Shown here piece after piece: positions 47,411-55,065 of a DNA stretch of 64,000 bases. The notes under the pieces are model-generated. The model saw only the letters and a program-made list of their open reading frames with translations. It was not told the DNA's origin and made no database searches. The stretch's first letter is position 1. Each line of letters starts with the position of its first letter. Position numbers and translations under genes: made by a program. Source of the DNA: Ruegeria arenilitoris (GTDB lineage Bacteria > Pseudomonadota > Alphaproteobacteria > Rhodobacterales > Rhodobacteraceae); the NCBI RefSeq assembly GCF_013032855.1, contig NZ_WQDA01000004.1:124001-188000 (forward strand), in the 5' to 3' direction.

Positions 47411-47443
47411 ACCGCTGAGGGGGCGGCCACCCACCTCAACGGT
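47411..47443. repeat. Long inverted repeat upstream of the mobilization genes (possible oriT or operator)
   Basis: Arms ACCGCTGAGG (47411-47420) and CCTCAACGGT (47434-47443) match at 9 of 10 positions, and GGG/CCC inside extends the hairpin. It has no T-run. A smaller repeat CCGGA-TTTTG-TCCGG lies at 47349-47363. The position between a tRNA and a relaxase operon suits an oriT or a regulatory hairpin. No known nick sequence was recognised. Confidence 0.4.
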
Positions 47444-47510
47444 AATGCAAATTTATCTGCACGAACGGAATACCAAATTCGCAGCCGGTCCGCAATCGCG
47501 GGAGGCGCAT

Positions 47511-48242
47511 ATGTCTAGGCTCAATCGCTTTGAATGGCTCAAGGCCGTTCTGCAATGCGCTGACCTCAACTCGTCAACTAAGGTAGTTGCCTCAGCGCTT
47601 TCGGTACAGTTCGCCAACGACAGGACCGGCCAACTCAATCCCTCACTAAAAACGCTTGATGAGTTCCTGGTCGGAATGTCGCTAGCAACCATCAAACGCT
47701 GCCTCAAACAGCTTGTCGAGTTCGGTTGGCTGTTTCGAACTGAAGGGCGTGGCGCAGGCAATCACACAGAATACGACCTTCGCTCCCCAACAAAAATCAT
47801 CCCGTTTCGCCGGAGGAAAAAGGATGCACCGATGAGCCTTTCAGAAGGGCGAAAGGGTTCGCCCGTGAGAGACAAAGGGCGCATGGGTGATCTTTCCTAT
47901 ATAAAGAAAGAACAATCCATAGAACAAAACCTCGCGCTTGAGCCGGATCTGCCGAATGGTGGGCCATCCGACTCGGCGCGCGTGGGCAGTGCGCAACCCG
48001 AATTCGTCTCGCGCCAATCTTTCGGCTGCCGCCAATGGGAGCAGTTCACCGAACGAATGTTTGGTGCTTGGATCGACCGGGTACTTCCTGAAGCCATCGA
48101 AAACAACGAGCGCGGCTACTGGCTCCCCGGCAGGTTCCCTCCAACGAACAAGAACGAGTGGCCCGTGTTGCGCAGCTGGCTCATCACCGAAGGCTGGACC
48201 CTGTTTGCACCATCGAAGCAGGAACTGTGCCATGCGGTCTGA
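47511..48242 (+). CDS. Helix-turn-helix protein of the mobilizable element (Rep- or regulator-like)
   Basis: Protein of 243 residues starting at 47511, with GGGAGG five bases upstream. The N-terminal part (TKVVASALSVQFANDRTGQL, then LATIKRCLKQLVEFGWLFRTEG) is a winged-helix type domain as in plasmid-borne helix-turn-helix and replication-associated proteins. A polar linker follows, then a Trp-rich C-terminal domain (ERMFGAWIDRVLPEAIENNERGYW begins near residue 183). It overlaps mobC by 11 bases, so it belongs to the mobilization operon. The frame is open upstream to 47322, but without a good start. Function not proven. Confidence 0.75.
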   Translation: MSRLNRFEWLKAVLQCADLNSSTKVVASALSVQFANDRTGQLNPSLKTLDEFLVGMSLATIKRCLKQLVEFGWLFRTEGRGAGNHTEYDLRSPTKIIPFRRRKKDAPMSLSEGRKGSPVRDKGRMGDLSYIKKEQSIEQNLALEPDLPNGGPSDSARVGSAQPEFVSRQSFGCRQWEQFTERMFGAWIDRVLPEAIENNERGYWLPGRFPPTNKNEWPVLRSWLITEGWTLFAPSKQELCHAV

Positions 48243-48690
48243 GCAAAGAGCAAGGCGACCCATGTCATACGCTGGCGCTGCTGACACGGGACCTTGCGAG
48301 GGGTGGCAAGCCTCCCCTTCGAACCCCACCGGCGGAGGCACGCCGCCCGCCAAAGCGCCGCTCACCGAGACCTTCGTCTTTCGATGTAGCGTTGCTGAGA
48401 AGGCTGAGCTTCGCGCCAAAGCCGAAGCTGCCGGAGTATCTGCCGCGACCCTCTTGCGCGAAGCCTTGGGTCTGACGGAAGCACGTCGTCGCAAGCCTGC
48501 GCCTCGCGTCGACCCCGCTCTGGTCCTGGCACTAGGGCGCATTGGCGGTAACCTCAACCAGGTTGCGCGGGTTGTGAATCGGGCGCTTTTGATTGGTCGG
48601 GTTGACATGGATACGCTGGCCGTCGCCCGACAACTGGTTGTGATTGAACGCCAGCTTACCAAGATCCTTGATGAGGCACGACAATGCTGA
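48232..48690 (+). CDS. mobC: Relaxosome accessory protein MobC/MbeC-like
   Basis: Protein of 152 residues. After a Pro/Gly-rich lead, the core TETFVFRCSVAEKAELRAKA, then AGVSAATLLREALGL, is a ribbon-helix-helix DNA-binding region, and LALGRIGGNLNQVARVVNRA is the MobC signature. It helps the relaxase bind and open oriT. AGGAA lies seven bases before the ATG at 48232; a second ATG at 48262 is possible. It overlaps the relaxase gene by seven bases. Confidence 0.85.
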   Translation: MRSEQRARRPMSYAGAADTGPCEGWQASPSNPTGGGTPPAKAPLTETFVFRCSVAEKAELRAKAEAAGVSAATLLREALGLTEARRRKPAPRVDPALVLALGRIGGNLNQVARVVNRALLIGRVDMDTLAVARQLVVIERQLTKILDEARQC

Positions 48691-50258
48691 TCAAGTTCTT
48701 TCCCAATGGCAAAGGCGCGGGTGCTGGTCCAGTTGGCTATCTCGTCACGCGTGAGGTCTTGGCCTATGACTCCAATCGCGATCTAATCCGCGATGCTGAT
48801 GGCCAGCCCATGACGGTCATACGCGATCCTTTGCCTGAAGTGCTGCGCGGCGATTCCACCCGCACCGAGGCCCTGATCGACGCCAGTCGCAATCAGTGGA
48901 CCTACCGCGCGGGCGTCATCAGCTTTGCCAGCGAGGACGCACCCACCGAAGCCCAGCAGGTCGAAGTCATGAACGCCTTCGAGGCACTGGCATTCGCTGG
49001 TATGGACAGTGAGCAATTCGACTTGCTCTGGGTCCGGCACAGCCACGAAGACCGAGTTGAGCTGCATTTCTGTACACCGCGTTTGGAGCTGACAACCGGT
49101 AAAAGCCTCAACATCGCGCCACCTGGCTATCGGACAGCCTATGACAGTCTGCGCGACTTAATGAACAAGACGCACGACTGGGCCGATCCGATGGATCTGG
49201 AACGCACACAGGAGGTTCAAGCCACCGTTGAGGCCCCAACTAGGGCACAGGGCCGCGAAGAACTCCACGAATGGATCTTAGACCAGATCAGCATCGGCAC
49301 CATCACCGACCGCGCAAGCATGGTCGATGCCCTGACCGACGCAGGTTTCGATATCCCCCGCGTAAGCAAAAATTACATCACGGCCAAAGACCCCGACACA
49401 GGCGAACGCTGGCGATTGAAAGGAGAGATTTTCCATGACGACTGGCAAGCCGACCCGGCTGAGCGAGAAATTGAACGCGGACTTGGACAAGATCCGAAAA
49501 GAGCACGCCGCCTTGATGGATTCTCAATTGCAGAGCTTCAGGAGCGATATTCAAGCATGTGTAACACTCGCGCGGAATACAATCGAAGCCGATACCCGCA
49601 CGTTTTTGGATTGGAGCGGGACGACCTGGCAGAGTCACATCGACAAGATCAAATTCCTGATTCAGATCTCACCTTGGGCGGTGATAACGGCCTGTATGGT
49701 GTTGATCGCAGCAACCTTAGGACTGACTTTTCTGTGGAGCTGGAAACTCTCAACGATAGCCGCCTCGACGCAGCTAGAGAGGTTGGGCATCCAGGCGGTA
49801 CTTCACGAGGGAGCGACTTATTTGATCCTGCCGCCAGAAACATCAAGCATGCGCACCTGTTCGGTGGCGAGCCGATTGGTTTCTTGCATCAGAGTGGAGC
49901 CAAACTAGATGGACCAATCCCTGACAGCCTTGGAGCGAGATTTGCTCGCGTGCGTCGAGCAGTTGGTGACGGCTTGCGAGACCTCCGCCTCGGAATTGCG
50001 CAATTTGGAAGAACGCTCGACGACCGGGATCGAGGCCAGGCTAAATGGCTTAACGCAGTGCATCGAGCTGCTGATGAAATCACATCTCAAGTCCGTAGCT
50101 ACATTGGCCGACTTGCTGACCGAAGAACAGAACTACACCACGCTGGAAGAGAACTTGCAGACGAGTTTGAAGCTAGCGAGAGCCGCCGAAACTCTGCTGC
50201 AAGAGAGCTGAATCATGGGCTGCTTGAACGAGACCAAGACTACGGCTTCCATCTTTGA
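48684..50258 (+). CDS. mobA: ColE1-type (MOB_P5-like) relaxase
   Basis: Nicks oriT and pilots DNA transfer when a helper conjugation system is present. The N-terminus MLIKFFPNGKGAGAGPVGYL strongly resembles ColE1 MbeA, with the expected catalytic Tyr19. The metal motif is His119-x6-Glu126-x-His128 (HSHEDRVELHF), a variant of the MbeA HEN motif with His for Asn. The product is 524 residues. The nuclease domain is in the first ~200 residues. The last 270 residues share their DNA with two complete genes in the +1 frame, and their polar, low-complexity composition fits that constraint. Confidence 0.92.
   Translation: MLIKFFPNGKGAGAGPVGYLVTREVLAYDSNRDLIRDADGQPMTVIRDPLPEVLRGDSTRTEALIDASRNQWTYRAGVISFASEDAPTEAQQVEVMNAFEALAFAGMDSEQFDLLWVRHSHEDRVELHFCTPRLELTTGKSLNIAPPGYRTAYDSLRDLMNKTHDWADPMDLERTQEVQATVEAPTRAQGREELHEWILDQISIGTITDRASMVDALTDAGFDIPRVSKNYITAKDPDTGERWRLKGEIFHDDWQADPAEREIERGLGQDPKRARRLDGFSIAELQERYSSMCNTRAEYNRSRYPHVFGLERDDLAESHRQDQIPDSDLTLGGDNGLYGVDRSNLRTDFSVELETLNDSRLDAAREVGHPGGTSRGSDLFDPAARNIKHAHLFGGEPIGFLHQSGAKLDGPIPDSLGARFARVRRAVGDGLRDLRLGIAQFGRTLDDRDRGQAKWLNAVHRAADEITSQVRSYIGRLADRRTELHHAGRELADEFEASESRRNSAARELNHGLLERDQDYGFHL
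49435..49908 (+). CDS. MbeB-like mobilization protein nested in mobA (+1 frame)
   Basis: A 157-residue ORF wholly inside the relaxase gene, in the +1 frame, preceded by AAAGGAGAG. The N-terminal half is a charged coiled helix (LSEKLNADLDKIRKEHAALM), followed by a membrane helix (WAVITACMVLIAATLGLTFLW) and a short tail. This layout matches ColE1 MbeB (MbeB_N, membrane-anchored relaxosome protein), which is likewise encoded inside mbeA. The stop TAG is directly followed by the ATG of the next nested gene. Confidence 0.8.
   Translation: MTTGKPTRLSEKLNADLDKIRKEHAALMDSQLQSFRSDIQACVTLARNTIEADTRTFLDWSGTTWQSHIDKIKFLIQISPWAVITACMVLIAATLGLTFLWSWKLSTIAASTQLERLGIQAVLHEGATYLILPPETSSMRTCSVASRLVSCIRVEPN
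49909..50211 (+). CDS. MbeD-like mobilization/entry-exclusion protein nested in mobA (+1 frame)
   Basis: A 100-residue, fully helical protein: LTALERDLLACVEQLVTACE, then LRNLEERSTTGIEARLNGL. The opening LxxLERxLLxxxEQL closely resembles MbeD of ColE1 plasmids. It is encoded in the +1 frame inside mobA and begins immediately after the stop of the MbeB-like gene with no spacer, so it is probably translated by re-initiation. In ColE1, MbeD contributes to mobilization or exclusion. Confidence 0.75.
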   Translation: MDQSLTALERDLLACVEQLVTACETSASELRNLEERSTTGIEARLNGLTQCIELLMKSHLKSVATLADLLTEEQNYTTLEENLQTSLKLARAAETLLQES

Positions 50259-50273
50259 TCTGAAGGAATGACG

Positions 50274-50555
50274 ATGCCCACTCATCACGAACGCTTCACC
50301 ATGAGCTTCCGCCAATCCTGCGCCTGCGGGATTGACTACAGAGAATTTGAAAGAGTCGACTCGCTACCGAAAGGCATTCCACTAGTTGCAATTGCAGGGG
50401 TTTGGGGCGATTGCTACAACTTACGGTGTCTGTTTATGGACACTGACGGAAATCAGTATTTGCGGAATGTGTTCAGGACCAAAAACGGCTACTTGATACC
50501 AGAACTTGGGGTCGATGCGAAAATGATCAAAATAGGCCAAGTTGTTCTAGCCTAG
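50274..50555 (+). CDS. Small hypothetical protein downstream of mobA
   Basis: A 93-residue ORF 15 bases after the relaxase stop, with GAAGGA seven bases before ATG 50274 (an ATG at 50268 is too close to that site). It contains SCACGIDYREFERVDSLPKG and LFMDTDGNQYLRNVFRTKNG, a compact beta-rich pattern. Base composition is lower in GC than the flanking chromosome, in keeping with mobile cargo. No family recognised. Confidence 0.65.
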   Translation: MPTHHERFTMSFRQSCACGIDYREFERVDSLPKGIPLVAIAGVWGDCYNLRCLFMDTDGNQYLRNVFRTKNGYLIPELGVDAKMIKIGQVVLA

Positions 50556-50839
50556 CGCTCAACTGCGTATTCTCAGTGAATTGACGCCTGAATCCCAATA
50601 AAACTGCCGCCCAATCCCGTTAAGAACGTGCATCCAGACCGATGACCCTCGATCGCCGTGCCACAGGCTACTTGGCAGGAAGGCCACCAAGCAGACCTTC
50701 GCTGCGGTGGCGGCACTGATCATCACCAATGGCAGCAACGGTGCAAAAGTAGACTTTGCATATGCGCAGAAAGCAGACTTTGCAAAGTCCGGTTGACCAC
50801 ATTGTCCACCAAAGGCGACAGTTCTGCTTCGCGACTGGG
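50556..50839. other. Non-coding or degraded stretch after the mobilization module
   Basis: No intact gene is visible. On the plus strand a fragment reads LLGRKATKQTFAAVAALIIT and ends in a repeated KxDFA motif before a stop near 50797. It has no start and looks like the tail of a lost gene. The overlapping minus-strand ORF at 50668-50946 has unnatural composition. No copy of the tRNA-Pro 3' end was found here. Confidence 0.5.
50742..50790. repeat. Cluster of AGACTTTGCA repeats with a 14-base palindrome
   Basis: AGACTTTGCA occurs at 50751-50760 and again at 50775-50784. The second copy is inside a perfect palindrome GACTTTGCAAAGTC (50776-50789), and the first is preceded by the near-inverted TGCAAAAGT. 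It could be an iteron or operator remnant, or simply the repeated codons of a degraded gene (AKVDFA/QKADFA). Confidence 0.4.
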
Positions 50840-50962
50840 CTATACATAGCCCTCAAAGCGTATTGTTTGCGGGACTTCAGTTGCACCGTTTTCCTGAGCG
50901 AGTAGGGCGCGTGCTGACGAAAAGGTAGCAAGCGCAAAAAGAACAAGAAGGGCCTTTATCAT
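50840..50962 (-). CDS. Possible tiny secreted peptide
   Basis: A 40-residue ORF whose first half is a good signal peptide (MIKALLVLFALATFSSARAL), followed by a short polar mature part ending RFEGYV. GAGGCG lies about six bases before the ATG. It is on the same strand as the RcnB-like gene and its downstream partners. Short length and lack of a known family keep confidence low. Confidence 0.35.
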   Translation of the reverse strand: MIKALLVLFALATFSSARALLAQENGATEVPQTIRFEGYV

Positions 50963-51073
50963 CGTAGCGCCTCGGATCCGGGTTTTGAACTTGGGCCGGG
51001 GTTCACAAATGATCGCCCCGGCCAGCGTCAGGACAAACGAGGTAGTTCTTGCCCTGAAACATCGTACTTTCGT

Positions 51074-51454
51074 CTAGTTGAGAAGATCACCGACGATGCC
51101 GACGGCATCGACAACGGTAGACAGATCATTCGTAACTTCGAGGACTTCGCCATCGACCTGAATGTAGCGGTTTCCTTTGCCGGGCTCCCCCAGCTTCCAT
51201 TTGGAAAGGTCCCCAATTTCTTCGAACTCCAGATCAGATGGGAGCTTGGCACCGCGCGTGTAGCGCTTGATCTGGCCAGGCGGCACAGCCTTTGGGCCTT
51301 TGCCGGGTTTGTCTTCGATCTGAATGCTGACATCACCGTTCTTGCCCCCCTTGTTCGGCTTTTTACCCTTGTTGTCTTTGGCATGGGCATCGCCGCCTCC
51401 AAGGATGAAAAACACAACTGCTAAGGCTGCGAGAATTCCGTAGGCGATCTTCAT
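51074..51454 (-). CDS. RcnB-like periplasmic protein
   Basis: Secreted protein of 126 residues. Signal peptide (1-25, ending AHA), then a Lys/Gly-rich linker (NKGKKPNKGGKNGD), then PPGQIKRYTRGAKLPSDLEF and the C-terminal YIQVDGEVLEVTNDLSTVVD. The PPGQ-K-tR-G-LP and 'vdg-vl-v' layout matches the RcnB family (nickel/cobalt homeostasis in E. coli), many members of which are of unknown role. It lies 114 bases after the porin gene on the same strand. Confidence 0.75.
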   Translation of the reverse strand: MKIAYGILAALAVVFFILGGGDAHAKDNKGKKPNKGGKNGDVSIQIEDKPGKGPKAVPPGQIKRYTRGAKLPSDLEFEEIGDLSKWKLGEPGKGNRYIQVDGEVLEVTNDLSTVVDAVGIVGDLLN

Positions 51455-51568
51455 AGATTGTTCCTTTGCTTCCCAACTTCATTCGACCGGCGTTGAAAAT
51501 TCCGGCACGCGCTTGATCTCTCTTAGTTGCCCTTTGGCACACCCCTTAGTGACTGCCTTCACCCCGCA

Positions 51569-52747
51569 TTAGAAAACTATCCGGGTTCTTAGACCGAACA
51601 GGGTAATCCGGTCCTGATCGGGATTTAGAAGCGGGTCGGAAATGAATTGTACCGATGGCGTGATCTGCAATCCGGGTGAGATTGAAAAACGGTAGAAAGC
51701 TTCAAGCGTGAACTGATCGCCATCTATGCCTCTTGCTTCGGCCCAGTTTAGGCCCAGACCGGCCAAATCGGTGTTGCGACCATAGTAACCGAGACCGGCA
51801 GAAATCGACCGTTCATAAAGCGCTGCGGTCCCCTTCGAGGCCCCAGCCCGAAAGAACGGCATCCACTTATTGTCAACAAACCATGCGGCAGAAAACGCAG
51901 CGCCGTAATCTTCTGGACGGCTACCATCGTCAGCCGCATCCGCATGCCAGAGAGTCACATGGACATTGTCAAAATAGATGCGATCAAAGCCGGACGTGTA
52001 CCCAAGCTCGAGTGATTTGAAGAGATTGCCATCGCTAAACACATCAAAATTTGGATCGGACGGGTCGGCGTTTGCGTCTGAGATGCTCGTAATAGCGTAG
52101 AAGTTTTCGCTCAGCTTTATCCCGCCAGCAATTCCAAGGCCTTGATTGGGCGCGTTGATTGTCGGATTGGTGTTGAAAGACAGGTTCTGAAAACCACTGT
52201 AGGGGCTCACCAACCCGTAGATATCCACAAAGTCCGTTACATCGATCTGCCCGACTTGCAGCGTCCACGAGCCGTCCTCGGCCCTTTGGGTCCAGAACAG
52301 GTTGGTCAGCAGCAAACCATTATCGTTGAAGGCTGTCCCCGTGATAGAAAGCGCTCCGCCATCCAGACCGAGAAATTGCGGGGCAACATCCGTGTAACTG
52401 TGCCGGTCTTCGATCTTGAATGTCAGAGAACCCTGTTCAGTTGCCTGCCAACTGCCGTAGAACCGCGCAATTCCGCTGGCTGCTTCGCCGGTTCCCAGAT
52501 CAGCATCCGTGGTTTGGCCCAATGCCAGGTAGTCAATGTTGAACCGAAAACCACCCTCAGCCAGTCGGTCTTTCCACTGAAACCAACCCGGTGCGATGTT
52601 GCGTGGAAAATCGGAACGATATTGCGGATCGGTGAGCCCGTCTCCGGGCGCAAGATCAGCTTCGACTGAAGATGGCCCGGATAGTCCCTGAGCCGACGCT
52701 GCGCCAGCAAAAGCAATGCTCAATGCGGCAACCAGAAGTCTTATCAT
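51569..52747 (-). CDS. OprB-type carbohydrate porin
   Basis: Outer-membrane beta-barrel of 392 residues. Signal peptide (1-19, ending ASA), alternating hydrophobic strands throughout, and C-terminal Phe in TLFGLRTRIVF, as required for barrel insertion. SFNTNPTINAPNQGLGIAGG and the overall layout match the OprB family. It overlaps the upstream DUF3299 gene by four bases and follows the secreted amidohydrolase gene, forming an envelope-uptake operon. Actual solute is unknown. Confidence 0.85.
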   Translation of the reverse strand: MIRLLVAALSIAFAGAASAQGLSGPSSVEADLAPGDGLTDPQYRSDFPRNIAPGWFQWKDRLAEGGFRFNIDYLALGQTTDADLGTGEAASGIARFYGSWQATEQGSLTFKIEDRHSYTDVAPQFLGLDGGALSITGTAFNDNGLLLTNLFWTQRAEDGSWTLQVGQIDVTDFVDIYGLVSPYSGFQNLSFNTNPTINAPNQGLGIAGGIKLSENFYAITSISDANADPSDPNFDVFSDGNLFKSLELGYTSGFDRIYFDNVHVTLWHADAADDGSRPEDYGAAFSAAWFVDNKWMPFFRAGASKGTAALYERSISAGLGYYGRNTDLAGLGLNWAEARGIDGDQFTLEAFYRFSISPGLQITPSVQFISDPLLNPDQDRITLFGLRTRIVF

Positions 52748-53508
52748 TTTGACGCCTGTGCCCCACCGGTCTTGCGATTTCCCGCCGCGCGGATGCGATC
52801 AGCAGCACGCTGCTGCCATTCCAACCTGTCTGCCTCGGTTTCCAGAGTTTCGACACGTTCCGTCTCTAGCTGGAAAGTCGCATTCATAGGCATGAGGCCG
52901 TCAACAACCATCATATTCTGAACAGAAGGATCGATGGTCAGCGTGCCTGTCAGCCGAACGGGTTCGTGGAAATAGCTAGGCGCCCAGTCCCCGTTCAACC
53001 GCACACGGATCATCTGGTTAGGCGGAGGTGGAGGCATGTGGCTGCACATCCCTCTTTCTGGCACCAAATACGCCACAGGCCGGCCGTCCGGATCGCTCGG
53101 AGCAGGAATGGCAAAGCCCGCGAGTGTGATTGTTCGGCCGTCGAATTGCGCGTTTCCGCTCGTTCCAGCCTTTCTTCGCCGCTCAGTCACGACCTCTCGC
53201 TGATCGAGTAGCCAGTCGACATCAATCCCATCAGCCGCCAAGGCATCCTCAGTCTCGGTCAGAAGCTCTTGCCATTTCTGCCTCTCTTCTTCGCTGCCAC
53301 TATCCTGCTGTAACCTGCCGCGCAGCCGTACGACGTAAAGGACATCGTCGAATTGTTCGGCGCTAAGTTCGCGATAGGGGTCTTCAAAGACCTGCGCAGA
53401 CGGATCTGGCAGGTCTGCCCAGTCCAACGCGGTTCCAGGCGTCGCCGCAGCATCATAACCGCACAAAACCAACCCTGCGAATACTGCGGAGCAAAACCAA
53501 TTTCGCAT
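52744..53508 (-). CDS. DUF3299-containing secreted protein
   Basis: Exported protein of 254 residues with a signal peptide (1-22). The C-terminal half contains ITLAGFAIPAPSDPDGRPVA, then YLVPERGMCSHMPPPPPNQM, the DUF3299 signature (LVP...CxHxPPPPPNQ). DUF3299 proteins are found beside ABC or outer-membrane transport genes in Gram-negatives, but their activity is not established. It overlaps the porin gene by four bases and lies 26 bases after the amidohydrolase, so the three are co-transcribed. Confidence 0.85.
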   Translation of the reverse strand: MRNWFCSAVFAGLVLCGYDAAATPGTALDWADLPDPSAQVFEDPYRELSAEQFDDVLYVVRLRGRLQQDSGSEEERQKWQELLTETEDALAADGIDVDWLLDQREVVTERRRKAGTSGNAQFDGRTITLAGFAIPAPSDPDGRPVAYLVPERGMCSHMPPPPPNQMIRVRLNGDWAPSYFHEPVRLTGTLTIDPSVQNMMVVDGLMPMNATFQLETERVETLETEADRLEWQQRAADRIRAAGNRKTGGAQASK

Positions 53509-53534
53509 GAATGCTCTCCGGCTGCTTTATCTGG

Positions 53535-54932
53535 TCAATCCAGTGTGTTTTTGTAGATCACACCGTCCTTCATGATCAGGCGGATTGTTTCCGGGCTGTC
53601 CGGCCTCGGGTCCGCACCAAACCACTGATCACCTGTTCCAACGACCGAGAAGTCTTCGAGGGGGTTGCCGTCTATCAGTAGGATGTCGGCATAGGCGCCT
53701 TCTTCGATCACACCCAGTTTGCCTTCTGGATAGGGGTTCATGAAATCACCGCTAAGTGCCGCGATCTCGCCGCCTACCGAAGTCAAGGTTACCATCGACG
53801 CATAGGGGCCGAAGAAATGGTTGTTCAGATGCTTCTCGTAGGCGATCTGAATGTTGCACGCCTCGACTGAGCCCACGCAATCGGTTTGGAACCCGCGCGG
53901 CGCCGGGCATTCCTTCATGCTGGGAATATAGGCTTCGAAGGTCGCCGAGGCCGATTTGGCTTTCCTCAAACTGTTAGGGTTGTTTTTCACGGACGGAACG
54001 TCAAGAAGGCCCGGATCAAATGCCGTGATGTTCGTCGTGATGTACGCTCCTTTTTCTTTCATCAAAGCAGAAATTTCGCAGTCAAAGTGAAATCCGTGTT
54101 CAATGGTTCTAACCCCTGCATTCAGGGCATTGATGATCGCTTCTTTGCGGTAGGAATGTGCCATGACATAGGTGCCGTACTCGTTGGCAACCTGAACAGC
54201 AGCCTCGATCTCTTCCTTCGAACCGGCGAGCAACTGCCATGGATCGAATGCCGAAATCACCCCACCTGATTGCATGAACTTCAGTTGCGTGGCACCCATG
54301 CGCAAGTTGTTACGGCCATACATGTAAATTTCGTCAACACCGTTGACCTGTTGGGCCATATTCAGAGTGCCAAAGTTGGTCACCCCGCCCGGCGGAGATG
54401 TGAAAGATGCGAAGTCGGCATGGCCGCCGCGCGTCCCGAGAAATGCGCCGGAAGGATAAAAGCGGGGGCCGACGATCTGGCCTGCGTCTATGGCACGCCG
54501 CAGCCCGCCACCAGCGCCCCCGGCATCGCGAACGGTCGTGAAGCCCTGCATCAGGTACATTTCGGCCATCCGTGTCCCGTGGATGGCGAAATCCTCCCAG
54601 GTCGAGTTGGTTTCCATCTCGGCAATCGATGGCCCCATGAGCATCAGGTGCGCGTGATTCTCGATAAAGCCCGGTGTCAGAGTGCGTCCGCCACCGTCGA
54701 TAACCTTCGCACTCGGCGCATCAATGGCATCGGTTGAGACGGACTTGATCAGATTGCCCTCGACCAGAACACTGGCATTCTCAATGCGTTGCTCATTCAC
54801 ACCGTCGAAGACATGCACGTTGGTAAACAGCGTTTGGGGTTCTTCTTGATCCTGAGCCTGCGCGGTCGTCGAAAAAGAAAGAACTGCCGCGACAATTGCC
54901 GTCGAGCAAAGAGACATTCGTAAGCCGGACAT
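53535..54932 (-). CDS. Secreted metal-dependent amidohydrolase
   Basis: Amidohydrolase-superfamily enzyme of the imidazolonepropionase/prolidase-like group, 465 residues. The start at 54932 is favoured because AAGGGAG lies six bases upstream; seven extra codons are possible. Signal peptide ends near AQA (residue 27), so it acts in the periplasm. Metal ligands include HAH in GFIENHAHLMLMG, then MAHSYRKEAI and the His in TIEHGFHFDCE. Substrate may be an N-acyl or dipeptide-like compound; this is not resolved. First gene of the amidohydrolase-DUF3299-porin operon. Confidence 0.88.
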   Translation of the reverse strand: MSGLRMSLCSTAIVAAVLSFSTTAQAQDQEEPQTLFTNVHVFDGVNEQRIENASVLVEGNLIKSVSTDAIDAPSAKVIDGGGRTLTPGFIENHAHLMLMGPSIAEMETNSTWEDFAIHGTRMAEMYLMQGFTTVRDAGGAGGGLRRAIDAGQIVGPRFYPSGAFLGTRGGHADFASFTSPPGGVTNFGTLNMAQQVNGVDEIYMYGRNNLRMGATQLKFMQSGGVISAFDPWQLLAGSKEEIEAAVQVANEYGTYVMAHSYRKEAIINALNAGVRTIEHGFHFDCEISALMKEKGAYITTNITAFDPGLLDVPSVKNNPNSLRKAKSASATFEAYIPSMKECPAPRGFQTDCVGSVEACNIQIAYEKHLNNHFFGPYASMVTLTSVGGEIAALSGDFMNPYPEGKLGVIEEGAYADILLIDGNPLEDFSVVGTGDQWFGADPRPDSPETIRLIMKDGVIYKNTLD

Positions 54933-55065
54933 AAGTACTCCCTTCATATTCATGTTTTGCCAACTATAGTCTGGAATTCATTGGCTCGGTTGCCCCTTTT
55001 GAATTAGGATGTGCGAATGTGACTGCAAAAATGGCCACTTCTTAAAGCTAATCCAGACAAGGGTT

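Noticed and set aside
47322..47510. Upstream extension of the helix-turn-helix protein
   Set aside because: The extra 63 codons contain the inverted repeats and lack a ribosome site; GGGAGG precedes the ATG at 47511.
50668..50946. 92-residue minus-strand ORF after the mobilization module
   Set aside because: Arg/Cys/Trp-rich translation without domain or start signal. The better reading on that strand is the short signal-peptide ORF at 50840-50962.
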